Part shown: positions 23,973 through 59,564 of the stretch, piece after piece
Numbering within the stretch: the first letter of the stretch is position 1
Layout of the letters: each line of letters begins with the position of its first letter
Source of the DNA: Tachypleus tridentatus
Taxonomy: Eukaryota; Arthropoda; Merostomata; Xiphosura; Limulidae
Direction of reading: 5' to 3'
Assembly: GCF_004210375.1 (NCBI RefSeq)
Contig: NC_134829.1
Span: forward strand, 23,142,034-23,206,033
DNA length: 64,000 nucleotides
Position numbers and translations under genes: made by a program
The notes under the pieces: generated by a model
Database searches by the model: none
What the model saw: the letters and a program-made list of their open reading frames with translations, nothing else
Told to the model about the DNA's origin: nothing

Positions 23973-26900
23973 TTTAATAAAAATGTGTATTTTTGTCTTT
24001 ATCCCTCCAGTGGCATAAAGTGGAAGTAGAGAGCTGAGTGGCTTGAATGATGCGGTTAAGTTTTTGATTGGCATTTATTGCTTTCTTTTTATTTAAAAAA
24101 TCTGTCATCAGATATCCTTTAGACCTAAGGTTTGTTAGCATTTTAAACATGTTTTATTAGAAAAAGGGAACAAACAAGCAATTTTGCCATATCTTGTATC
24201 TTGGCTTACGCAAATAAATATTTACGTTATTAATTTTAATAATGTTTATCATTGTTTGCATCAGTAAAAATTATCAGTAATACATATATGTATTAATTTT
24301 GATATCAAACTTTCAGATTACTTTCGTCATGGTAGTGCGAAACCTGTATTTGTTCTCAAGCTTATTCATTAATATTAATATTATCAAAGATAGAAGTTGG
24401 AACTCTTACTCATAAAACTAAAATTTCAAAAAACAACAACTTCGTTACCAGTGGTGTTGAATTTACAAAAGAATGTCAATATTTGCGTGGGTTAGTTGTA
24501 AGTATGCATTACTTCAGCTTATCTAGATTGTTACTCAACACGGTGTTACGCTTTTGATGTAAGAGTTGCCAACATATACATTGTTGATTTTGTGGTAAGT
24601 CATGTTTGAGTAGAGAAAAACCCGATATATTCTGAAAACAACAACACACCATACAAACTGAATATGCATCTAGGAGGCTGTAAAGGTTTTGCAGCTGCAA
24701 TTTGCAAACTGTGTGATGGACAAAAGTATTTTTATTTTTCACATCAACATCAGTTTGCACTCTGACTTGTCAGAGTTTGAGACAGGCCGACTTCAGCATT
24801 TCACAGACACATGTTTAGTACAAAAACTTTAGTTAAATATATTTGTAAAAATGGCTCGTTTGGGTTGAGAAAATTTTTGTCCTGAACAAAAGGCACCAGA
24901 TCACCTTTGATGTATTAGAGGGGGGTATTTTGAGGTTTGAGTTATTATAAACATTATTAAGGATATTAGTTTAGATGGAGCTGGATGAAATAAGGTAATT
25001 GACTGTGTAAGTCAAATATCACTTCATAATACAACCAATTAGTTACAATTAATTATAGTTTCTACTTTTTTTTTTATAAGAAAATATTCTTACAGGGTCT
25101 CCAGTTTTCATTATACAAAGTTATTAAAACACTAGTTGTTTTTTGTGCATAGTAAAGGTTAATTTGTGTTTTGCCACTTTTATGAACAATTTTTAATAAA
25201 TAAGATAATATTTCATCAAAAAAAAATATAGATGTTATACAATACAGTTAAGTGATAGCATATTCTAAATCATAAAACTAGATTATATGTCAAAATCATT
25301 TGGACAGAGTGATTTACGATACAAAAGTAATATTTTATGAAATAATTCATTTCAAGTTGCTATGATTTTTATAGTTTTTATTATGTCAAGAAAATGAGAA
25401 CAAGTGCAGTGACAGAAGACCATTCACTCCATCAGGCATCATACAAGATTAACTATTTTCTGTCCAAACAACTAGTAATTTGTCTGAACCTAAATGAAAG
25501 TATAAAGGTTTAGATCAAACTATTCACTCTACTGAAATATATGTATGGTACTGAAGTTTTTATTTTTAATGATAATTTAATTATGGAGAAAAAAGGGTAT
25601 AATATAAAATTTATAAGATTTTTGAATTATTAAAGAGAAGAAAATATAGTTTTTACAACAAATTAAACAAAATTAAGGAAATTTCAAATATCTTTTTCAT
25701 AGTAAATATTGTAGTTGTAGTAAAACTCATAATATGTAGAAAAAAGTTAACAAAGGAATAAGTTTTTTGTTGTTTTTTAAAAGTTGCTGAACAAGGACAA
25801 CATAACTTATTGTCTGGAAGTATGCCAGTGAGAACTTTTTTGTTTCTTTAAGTATAGAGGATCAAGAAAATATGAAGCTTACTAGGAGTAATTAAGAAGA
25901 ACGTTGTGAAAGTTGGCGTTTAATATTCTCTGTGTAATTCTTATGCCTTTCAAACTGGATTGAATTTGTTTTTTCATGACAGGGAATTTTCTTTCTATGG
26001 ATAATGATCCTCATTAGATTTAAGCATCTTTACTTTTAGTAAACTTTGATAAGATGACAAGGCTGTCCATGCACAATCACCTTTGAAAAGAGTAAAATTC
26101 TAAACTAACCTGTTATTTTTTTAGGAAATCATTTATTTCCATCTTAAATTCTTTTAAAGCACTGGCTTATACTACTGATGGTGGGAATATTAGAAATATA
26201 AAACTATCATAACTAGTATGTCTTTTTCCAAATCTTAAGTTTGTGTTCTATCATTCTTTTATCTCTAAAATACAGTACACAAAAATTAAAAGGTCTTTTT
26301 CTTTTACCATCAGTTCCCCGGACAATCTTGTATACTTTGACCCTGTTTGCATAAGTTGGAGTCAAAATGGGACATGTCATGACCTTTTACAGAGTGCTGT
26401 GCAACTGTTAGTTTTCCCCTACATTGGTAATTTAGCAAATGTTTATGGTAGTGGAGAGTAAATACTATATACAGTATATGTAGAGGGATGTTGAAAAAAC
26501 ACTACTGTAGACATGCATATTGGAGGTCTTGAGGTAATGCAAACAGATTGTGTAACCTGAGCAATGGACATAATGTTTTTTTCATTCTTCGCATAAAAAG
26601 TACGTTGAACTCATTTATGTGCTATTGCCTGAATCAGACCAGTGTCATCAATTCACAAACGTTTTATGAGTACAAATACTTTTTAACACACCTGATTTTG
26701 TGTGTACAACTTATCTGTACAGTTTACTAAAATATTGTCACATTTAGTATAGACACATAGTAAATTTGGAATTATGGTCAGCTTAACTTTTTAATATGGG
26801 ATTGGTCCAATGGACGATTGACCCCTTGCACATTTATTAATGAGATCACTTCTTGCTCTTCACATGAGTGAAAAAAGTTGAGATATTTTAATATATTCTT

Positions 26901-27640
26901 GTAACATAACCATTCCATCTCCAGGGTCATACTAGAGTTCTCCACAACTGTAAAGATCCTTAAGGACTGGATATAAATAACAGGATGGTGATAATGTTTT
27001 TACAATAGATAGAAGGTGGTCCATCAGGTGTGTATTTGTGTGGAATCTTCATTAGTGATTGTTTGCATTACATATTTAAAAAAAATACATGGGAACAAAT
27101 ATTTCTGAATTCAGTGGTAGTATTAAGATACTGTAAGAATTTTTTTTTAATACAGAAACTCTTTTGAAAAGTGTAAAGTATGCATACGGGATCTAAAGGT
27201 TTCAAAAGGAGCTAGTTTCCTTAAGATAAATGTTAAATGTAATTTCTGGTAAATATTGATGGAGTTCTGGTATGCTTTTTTAAAACTTTTAAGAATATGA
27301 GAAGTTACTGTAACATTGTGTATCACTTTATTGATAGGTAATATTGTACTGTGATCAGTTTTAGTTTCTAAATTGCATTAATACAATATACATGCTAAAA
27401 CAACTGAAGATAATGGCTGCTCCAGTCCTCCTGTGCTCAAGAGAAACAAGTTTTGAACTTTAATAACTGTTCTTTTAGCTTGAATCATTTAAACCAAGTT
27501 CTCTACACTTTTCCTGCAATAAATGGACCAAAACTGATGTGTTTTAAACAGTTTTTATAATATAGATTTCCATAGGTAGAAACAAGAACTTTATTATATT
27601 TGTTATCTTCATCACAGTTATGTGTTCTGAAATAGTTTTG
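23973..27640. other. Intergenic, mostly featureless
   Basis: AT-rich DNA. Apart from the short repeat at 24833-24880, no conserved frame was recognised. The minus strand around 26080-26260 weakly resembles the C-terminal end of a CR1 reverse transcriptase, but not enough to call. Confidence 0.35.
24833..24880. repeat. Half-copy of the foldback repeat at 31.1 kb
   Basis: The sequence TTTGTAAAAATGGCTCGTTT followed by GGGTTGAGAAAATTTTT matches one arm of the inverted-repeat element at 31064-31198. The partner arm is missing. Confidence 0.6.
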
Positions 27641-27648
27641 GAATTATG

Positions 27649-28630
27649 ACAACGATTCTATTTGAACCCTCTCCTTCTCTTTCATGCCAACAATTCTATT
27701 TTAACCCTCTCCTTCTCTTTCATGACAACGATTCTATTTGAACCCTCTCCTTCTCTTTCATGACAACGATTCTATTTGAACCCTCTCCTTCTCTTTCATG
27801 ACAACGATTCTGTTTTAACCCTCTCCTTCTCTTTCATGACAACGATTCTATTTGAACCCTCTCCTTCTCTTTCATGATAACAATTCTATTTTAACCCTCT
27901 CCTTCTCTTTCATGATAACAATTCTATTTTAACCCTCTCCTTCTTTTTCATGATAACGATTCTGTTTGAACCCTCTCCTTCTTTTTCATGATAACGATTC
28001 TGTTTGAACCCTCTCCTTCTCTTTCATGATAACAATTCTATTTTAACCCTCTCCTTCTCTTTCATGATAACAATTCTATTTTAACCCTCTCCTTCTTTTT
28101 CATGATAATGATTCTGTTTGAACCCTCTCCTTCTTTTCATGATAATGATTCTGTTTGAACCCTCTCCTTCTCTTTCATGACAATGATTCCGTTTGAACCC
28201 TCTCCTTCTTTTTCATGATAACGATTCTGTTTGAACCCTCTCCTTCTCTTTCATGATAACGATTCTGTCTGAACCCTCTCCTTCTCTTTCATGATAACGA
28301 TTCTGTTTGAACCCTCTCCTTCTCTTTCATGACAACAATTCTATTTGAACCCTCTTCTTTTCTTTCATGATAACAATTTTGTTTGAACCCTCTCCTTCTC
28401 TTTCATGACAATGATTCTATTTGAACCCTCTTCTTTTCTTTCATGATAACAATTTTGTTTGAACCTTCTCCTTCTCTTTCATGACAATGATTCTGTTTGA
28501 ACCCTCTCCTTCTCTTTCATGATAATGATTCTGTTTGAACCCTCTCCTTCTCTTTCATGACAATGATTCTGTTTGAACCCTCTCCTTCTCTTTCATGATA
28601 ATGATTCTGTTTGAACCCTCTCCTTCTCTT
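27649..28630. repeat. 38-bp minisatellite, 26 units
   Basis: Tandem units of 38 bp (one of 37) have the core GAACCCTCTCCTTCTCTTTC then ATGAYAAYRATTCT. Variant positions (ACAACG, ATAACA, ATAATG; TTTTAAC versus TTTGAAC; CTCTTTC versus CTTTTTC) let units be followed. Units 7-10 recur as 11-14, units 19-20 as 21-22 and units 23-24 as 25-26, showing local block amplification. The unit length is not a multiple of three and stops occur in the frames, so it is not a coding repeat. Confidence 0.95.
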
Positions 28631-28739
28631 ACTTCCATCACCTGCAAAGGTGGTTTTTCTTTTACATGAAACTTAGTTTCTTTCCTGATTTTCTACATCC
28701 ATGTACATAATTTACAATATTTAATGGTAGATCTGTTTT

Positions 28740-29400
28740 TATTTTTTTACCAGATTTAGTGAGATCTTATTTGTAGTACGGTGTTCAGTTTCAGTCCTCA
28801 TATTATAAAATAAATATTGATTTATTTGAAAACATTTATATTCAGCTTACCAAAATGATTCATGGTTTCAGACATATAGGCTGTGTAGAGAGAGACAAGG
28901 GTACGAACTTCTTTTCTCTCGAGCATACAAGAATTAGAAATAGCATGATTTAAATGTGTAAAACTGGGAGGGGTATTGTAAAGTTTTTTTTGACTAATGA
29001 AAGAATAAGGTTGGTGTTCAAAATCTTAAATGTTATGGAGAACTTCTTTTCTTTCGAGCATACAAGAATTAGAAATAGCATAATTTAAATGTGTAAAACT
29101 GGGAGGGGTATTGTAAAGTTTTTTTTGACTAATGAAAGAATAAGGTTGGTGTTCAAAATCTTAAATGTTATGGAGAAATAAGTAAAAAAATTTAAATCTT
29201 ATGTCCTGGCCAGTTATGGCAATTTTTTTAACTGTTAGAGTTCTTAAATTGTGGAAGGAAATGCCCTTTATTTGAATTCAGTAAATCTTTGTTGAATAGT
29301 AATTTTATGGATGACAGCAGACATGATTAGGTTAGGCTGGTTTTGATGTTGGGTGACCTCAATAGGCTGAATGACTTTGTGTAACTTTGTCTCTTTTTTA
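28740..29400 (+). mobile_element. CR1-like LINE fragment, reverse transcriptase C-terminus and 3' end
   Basis: The translation near 28757-28950 reads LVRSYL, YGVQFQSSYYKINIDLFE, TKMIHGFRHIG and FSLEHTRIRNSMI. This matches the end of the CR1 reverse transcriptase (compare the generic LVRPHLEYGVQFWSP block and FSLEHRRIRGDMIEV). Downstream frames recall the WN-LP-V segment (LKLWKEMPF near 29240-29275). The end at about 29400 is GGTTAGGCTGG followed by a 3' UTR-like stretch. Stops and an internal duplication show that it is dead. Confidence 0.65.
28905..29174. repeat. Tandem duplication, two 135-bp copies
   Basis: GAACTTCTTTTCT then GAGCATACAAGAATTAGAAA begin at 28905 and again at 29040. The copies differ at only about two positions, much fewer than the decay of the surrounding CR1 sequence, so the duplication is younger than the LINE insertion. 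Confidence 0.9.
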
Positions 29401-30510
29401 AATTTTTTTAAACCTTTAGAAATTTGGAAAGCAAGGAAAAAAGTTTATAAAATTATGTTGAGAATATTTAGTTCAATGCCAACATTACCAAATCTTTTAA
29501 ATGACTTTTGACAACAGGTTACAATATTTTTCCAACAAAAACAAATTAATAGACCTATAATTTACCTATATCATCTTGTGACCTTATCATTTTAAAATCG
29601 TGAATAATCATGGCAGTTTTTCCAGTCATAAAGAATTTCCTTGGTATCAAAAGGCAGAGAATGTTTGGTAAATAAAATCAATTTTGTGCTAATCTGCAAA
29701 AGCTTTGGGATAAATCTCATTGAGGTCTAACAAAATATGGGTTTTATTTACAACAGTCCCCTCAAGCTTTTTGAAAATAACTTGAGTACTTCAGTTGAAA
29801 TAGAACGTAAGAGAAAATAATTCCACCTTCAGTAATTGTTAGCTTCGAAATTTACCATATCGTGAAAAGCACTTGTAGACAGATTATTTTGCCTGTCTGA
29901 GATTTCCCATCATAATTTTAAAATCTTTACTGTGGTAATTCACAAAAGGTTTGGGTAAGATTTTTACATTTTAAATTTTAGAAACTGTAGAAAACTACTT
30001 TTCCACATATGATTAATTTCATTGTAATTCTTTCAATTTGAGAGTAATTTTGACTTGTAGCTATAATTTGGGGTCATAAACAAACATAGAGTGATTGAAA
30101 GTTTTGGGACCATCAAGTACCTATCCATAAAAACAAAAACAGATAATCCAGACTAAATATAGCACTTTGTATTATTTTATCTTTGAATTAAATTTATAAA
30201 AACAACATAAATTGTGTCATTTAACCTACCTTTTTCAAGTTTGTAACTGCTTGCACAGATACTTTAATTTTTTATGTTTGCACTTTTGACCCCAAAGTTA
30301 TTAACAGGACGCTCACGAGCCAGTGGAGGTCAGTTTCATTCAAAAAGAAAAAATTATCCAATCTGGTTTTTCTTAATTTGAACTGAAATTTTCTGAACAT
30401 TTTTAATGGCTAAAAGGCAGGCATTTCTCACACTTATCATGAGCTTAACAGCCAAGCATAGAAGTCTCCATATAGCATGCAGAAGTATTCAGGAACTGTT
30501 TAGAACCACT
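29401..30510. other. Intergenic, no gene seen
   Basis: AT-rich, without recognised features. Confidence 0.4.
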
Positions 30511-30513
30511 TTG

Positions 30514-30565
30514 GTATATGTGTGTATGTATATATATATATATATATGTGTGTATGTATATATAG
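30514..30565. repeat. TG/TA microsatellite
   Basis: Mixed (TG)n and (TA)n run. Confidence 0.9.
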
Positions 30566-30566
30566 T

Positions 30567-30752
30567 GTGGAAGATGAGTACAATGTTATGCCTATTGCTG
30601 CTTTTAAAGTGTTTTCGTCTGCTCATCCCACTGTTGACTATCATGATACTTCAACCTTTCCTACTGAATTGGATGTGAAATTGTTTGTATCTCAGTTGAA
30701 AGCTAAATGTACTGGCAGAAGCACAAAAGATTGGCAATTGCTTACTTACTGA
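30567..30752 (+). other. Protein-like open frame of unknown origin
   Basis: The frame after the microsatellite reads VEDEYNVMPIAAFKVF, then HPTVDYHDTSTFPTELDVK and LFVSQLKAKCTGRSTKDW, ending at a stop at 30750-30752. The balanced composition looks more protein-like than its surroundings. TATATATAG just upstream could act as a splice acceptor. I do not recognise the family. It may be an exon of an unknown gene, a remnant of a mobile element, or chance. Confidence 0.25.
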
Positions 30753-31063
30753 TGTTGAGAACATGGCTTTATTGATATATACTGAATTTACTGCTAGTTT
30801 GTAGACGTTTGTACTAGTTAGTATAGAAATTTGAAGATACTGTATTTTGTTTAAAAATTTATTATTAGTCAACAAAAACTTCTGTCAAAATTGCGTGAAA
30901 AAGATGCATCCAAAACTAGTTTCTTTGGGAATTTCTGAATTGAACTTTTAATATTCAACAAGTTAAAATGTAAAGGAACCACTTGGCTTGTGAGGGATGT
31001 GTATATTTTAAATACATTTCAAATTTCTAATCAGTGATGTCAAGAAAACCCACTTGCAGAGAA

Positions 31064-31198
31064 AAATATATATGTAAAAATGGCTCATTTGGTTTGAGAA
31101 AATTTTTTTACGTAGAGGAGCGAACAACGTTTCGACCTTCTTCAGTCATCATCAGGTTTAAAAACAGCCCAAACGAGCTGTTTTTACATATATATTTT
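31064..31198. mobile_element. Foldback or MITE-like element
   Basis: The left arm AAATATATATGTAAAAATGG and GCTCATTTGG is the inverse of the right arm, CCAAACGAGC and TGTTTTTACATATATATTT, over about 35 bases. The interior contains CGTAGAGGAGCGAACAACGT and TTCGACCTTCTTCAGTCATC. A half-copy lies at 24.8 kb. No coding capacity. No target duplication could be fixed because the arms end in TA-rich sequence. Confidence 0.65.
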
Positions 31199-31350
31199 AA
31201 ATTTCTGTTTGGCAACCCTTCTGTTATTTGCTTTCAAGCTAATTCATTAGAGGATTAAAGAATGAGTGTGTTGGATTGTACAATTTTATCATTTCTGTAA
31301 TTCTTCGTATATTTTTTACACACAGGATTTGAAAAATGTGCACTTCATTA

Positions 31351-31378
31351 CTGTGTGTGTGTGTGTATATATATATAT
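31351..31378. repeat. TG/TA microsatellite
   Basis: (TG)n followed by (TA)n. Confidence 0.9.
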
Positions 31379-32221
31379 TTTCAAAAGAAGGTTCTCTAAT
31401 ATTTATACTGGCCATGTAGTGTTTGACAATATTATTTTTTGCATTTTTTCAGGATGTTTTATACACCATAGGTTTCAAGTATCTGAAAAAAAAGAAAAGT
31501 AAGATACATTTTTGTATAGATTTATAATTAATGTTTTTGCTCATTTACTGTAAATATTGTAAGACTGAGTTTTGTTTATCTTTGTGCATGTTTATATCTG
31601 TTTGTGTAATTTTTTGTAGCTAATGATGTTCTTAAGTTACCAGTGCATGATTTTTTATATTATTTCTTCTACACCTTATTTATAGTTGAAAAGTTATTAT
31701 TATAGTTATTACCCAGAGATGATGTTATTTTTTAGTCAGTTCATCGTTTTATTTGTTTAACTTTGTAATGATACTTCCACTGTAAGTGTTTGAGCAAACC
31801 TTTAAGGTAGGCTGACTTGGCGCTGTTAGAATGTTTGTCTTCTGAAAATGGCTTGTATTCCATTCCACTGTGTGTGTTTTTTTTTTAAGGTAAATAATTT
31901 ATTAAATAATAAAAATGCTTGTTTTTCCAGAAATTATTGTCATTCATTAATAAGTTTCAAGTAAAATGTCCAAATGTGGTGAAACTTTGATAAAAAACAA
32001 AGTGTGGCTAGCATCACTTTATTTCACCCTGTCCAGTTGTACACCAGATTTTATATTTCAACATTTACATAATGTTTGATTGCTTTTAATGGTGAGCATT
32101 GAAAATATTCCTGAAAAAAATGTTTAAAGTTTTTTTAATTTGTTGTATTGTGTGTCAAGAGCCTGCTCAAGTATGGATTAATAATAGTAATCCTGTGGTA
32201 TTACGTATTTTATTTATTTAG
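31379..32221. other. Upstream flank of CDK8
   Basis: AT-rich, no coding exon seen. The tract TTTTATTTATTTAG at 32208-32221 could be a splice acceptor placing the start codon in an exon beginning at 32222, which implies an upstream non-coding exon. Confidence 0.4.
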
Positions 32222-32227
32222 TTAAAA

Positions 32228-56446
<24,219 letters not shown>

Positions 56447-57264
56447 TAAGTCTTCACTTTGCTAACTTTTTAGTAAAATTGAGGTTGTAAACGTAAATAG
56501 TGAACAATATGTGTATACTGATATATAGGCATACAGACACACATTAATTGAAATAATTATGAAAATGGATGATAACTTTATTAATGCATCACTGTGAAAC
56601 ATTCCAGATGTATTATATTACTTCTGACATTTAAAAGAAATTGTGTTCGGTTGCCATTTGATTACATTTGCAGCATATTTGAAGTCATTATCTTTTGGAA
56701 GATGAATTTCTGCTCAACATATCTTGTTTATGAGGGAATGGTGTGATAGATAAGTTTGTGGTTATACCTGTCAGCAGTCAAGGTGCCATTATTTTGGTCT
56801 ACACTTCCAATTTCGTTGGCTGAGACACAACCCACACTTGTATTTGTCCCCCAGCATGCTTCACTGTGGATATGTTATACATTGTCTAAGATGCTGATCT
56901 CTCTGCTGTCAAACATACTATCACTGACTGTGGTAAACAATATGAATTTGAATTCATATATAAAGCACACTTTCCTCTGCCTTTGTCCATCCTAATTTTT
57001 GATGTCCAGTGCATGTGTCAGCCTCTTGGTTTATTTATTTCTCTTAAGAGGTGATTTTTGAGCAACTTCACATCTGTTGGAGTATCTCTGTTATAATGTT
57101 TATTTTAGAGTTCAGGAGGTAAATAATTTGCAGAATCTCTACTGTATTAACAGGTAGCATGTAAAGAGCATAATCAAAATTACATAACATCACTTGAAAA
57201 GTTTTGTCTCATTATCTTGACTGATTCAATTATCAATAGTATTTGTTTCTAATACCTTCTACAA

Positions 57265-57345
57265 CAGTGGCTTCCAACCTTTTTATCACCAAAAGCCCTC
57301 GAGTAGCTTTGTGCGAAATTTAAAAACAAAACAAACAAACAAATT
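57265..57345 (+). mobile_element. hAT end fused to a SINE 3' tail
   Basis: CAGTGGCTTCCAACC then TTTTTATCACC (57265-57290) resembles a hAT terminal repeat of the type at 40734. It is joined directly to AAAGCCCTCGAGTAGCTTTG and TGCGAAATTT with a CAAA tail (57291-57345), which is the 3' end of the SINE family. Confidence 0.55.
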
Positions 57346-57940
57346 AACCAAAAAATTCATCAAATAAACCTTTTTTTATGTAAAATATGTAATTATCAAG
57401 ATGAATTGAGATATTGATGTCATATTGTAACATTTTTTTTTATTTTTATGTTAATGGGGAGTTTGTAACCAAATATTTAGGGATACACAAGTAATTTGAT
57501 GCATAAATAGTTTTAAAAAATTTGTGTAAAAAAAACTGATGGGTTTTCCTGTAAATTAACCTTAACAAAACCAATGACCTCTTTGTTGAATGCATGTTTA
57601 AATATCATATTTCAACTTAAAAATTCTAATTCTATTTATTGCATTTCTAAAATAAAATTTCTAACTGAAAAATATTTAAGAATTAACATCAGTAATTAGT
57701 AATGTTAGGTTCACATTTCATTACAGTTGTCATCAGTCTTGCCTGGAAACATTTCTACACCTATCTCAAAGTATAGGGTTAATTTTTGCTATATAAGTAT
57801 ATCCATTGAGAATATAGCTGGGCATATCTGTTTTCTATTGTTATTTTCTTTTTGTGTTTGATATTTTATTATTTCAGTCCCTGTTTCTAACTATTTGTAA
57901 TTTTGTAGCATGGTATTTTCAAGTAAGCAGATAAACTAAG

Positions 57941-58630
57941 TAGGTCTACTGTATATAACAGAAGACTTGGCAAGATAAATTGTGAAGTTATACTAGATTC
58001 CACTTGAACTGGCAGAGTCTGTGCTAAGAATGAAATGGACTGGACACAAAGTGTGGTACACAATGACAGTAATTTTATTCAAACATAAATATAATTTTGT
58101 TTTTGCTACCTTTGTTCTTTGTCATTCCACTGAAGATAACACCTAGTCTGTCTGTGGAATATATATAGATGTAATGATGTACCTTGTTCATAAAGGTTGA
58201 CAGCAATGTCCTCCAATGGTAGGTCAGGTTATATCTCCAGGTTACAACCTCCCTTCTGTTTGAATCGGAATGACCAGAGATATGGGTTGTGCTAACTGCT
58301 CTGCATAAGCCTAACATTATTAATTCAACTAAGTGACAAGAGGTATAGACAGTCTAGAATATCATATTTTGTAAGTAAGTTAGTTTGGAAATAATTCACA
58401 ACAGTAAAGGTGACTGTCCAGAGTCCATTGCAAGTACACACATTATATTTATGTTTGAATAAAATTACTGTGTACCACACTTTGTGTCCAGTCCATTTCA
58501 TTCTTAGCATAGACTCTGATAGTTCAAGTGGAATCTAGTATAACTTCACAATTTATCTTGCCAAGTCTTCTGTTATATACAGTAAACCTACAGTGGAATG
58601 ACAAAGAACAAAGGTAGCAAAAACAAAATT
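57941..58630. repeat. Permuted inverted repeat, order A-B-X-A'-B'
   Basis: A (57941-58092) recurs in reverse complement as A' (58443-58590), with few differences. B (58093-58132) recurs in reverse complement as B' (58591-58630), identical over 40 bases. A simple hairpin would give B'-A'; here A' comes before B'. The spacer X is about 310 bp, with no known domain. Confidence 0.85.
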
Positions 58631-59564
58631 AAATTTGATACAATTACTCACCCCCATACTGTTTCCTCTTACAGTTGTGCCATTCTGCCACAGAGATTTG
58701 CATGCCACCAATCTTGTGCAACTCCAACCTAAAATTCATGTGAAAACACGTGGATTTATACTATTGTATGATGACATATCATGCAACAAAACCTTTCACA
58801 AATAGGAGTACAACACACCTTCCCATATAAATGCTCTCTCTGCATTCATCCATAAGGTGAGGTACATGGTAAGGAGAAGCTGTTATAAAGTAGTGAAGTC
58901 AAAATGAATAGTAACAATGACACCAAAGTGAGAAATGTGTATTGTATTTCAGCACACTAAAAAAAGGTACAAGGGCAACAGGAGTGGGAAAAAGAGAGAG
59001 TTGCATGATCTGGATGGTGGAATGGACAATCCCACAGGCATAAAAGGATGTCATGCCTGATGAAAGAGCAGTATGTGAGGGTGAATCAGAATGGATTGAA
59101 AGTTGGGAAGGGGATGACTAGGCTGAGTCTTAAGGAAGTAGAGTAATAGAAATAAGGTTTGGATAGACTGTGAGGAGCCTCCAATTGGACCCATTAAGGG
59201 ATTTCCCAAAATTGAGCAAGAATCTGAGAGAAGAGATGGAAAGGTAGACTTGCACAGAAAAAAAAAGTGGAATAGACTAGGCTGAAAGTATAGACAGCCA
59301 AGGTTGAGGATTGAGGTAAAGGAGATCAGAAAGGAAGAAGCTAGAAAAGATGGAAATGAAAAGGCAACAAAAGGAGGAAGAATAATAAGAAAGGAGATCA
59401 ACAGAACACCAGTTGATGAGGAACTAATCTGTGAACAGGATGTTGTTATGTCAAGAAGACAGCCCACAGTGATGTATAGTGCCCGTAGAACAGGACATAT
59501 TACGAGGACATTTAAATGGCATAGGCTCTTAATCAACTCTGAACACTATCTTCTATATGTGTAT
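58631..59564. other. Purine-rich stretch, unidentified
   Basis: From about 59050 the plus strand becomes purine-rich. Open frames occur on both strands (59304-59576 plus, 90 codons, rich in K, R and E; 59051-59536 minus, 161 codons, rich in S, F and L). Neither shows a domain that I know; they are probably products of composition. No CDK8 exon was found here. Confidence 0.35.

Noticed and set aside
26080-26260. CR1 C-terminus on the minus strand
   Set aside because: Only a few residues fit and there is no flanking reverse transcriptase motif.
27649-28630. CRISPR array
   Set aside because: Units are directly adjacent without unique spacers, and the genome is eukaryotic.
59051-59536. 161-codon minus-strand open frame
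   Set aside because: Low-complexity S/F/L-rich product of a purine-rich plus strand; no domain, no splice context, and an overlapping open frame on the other strand.
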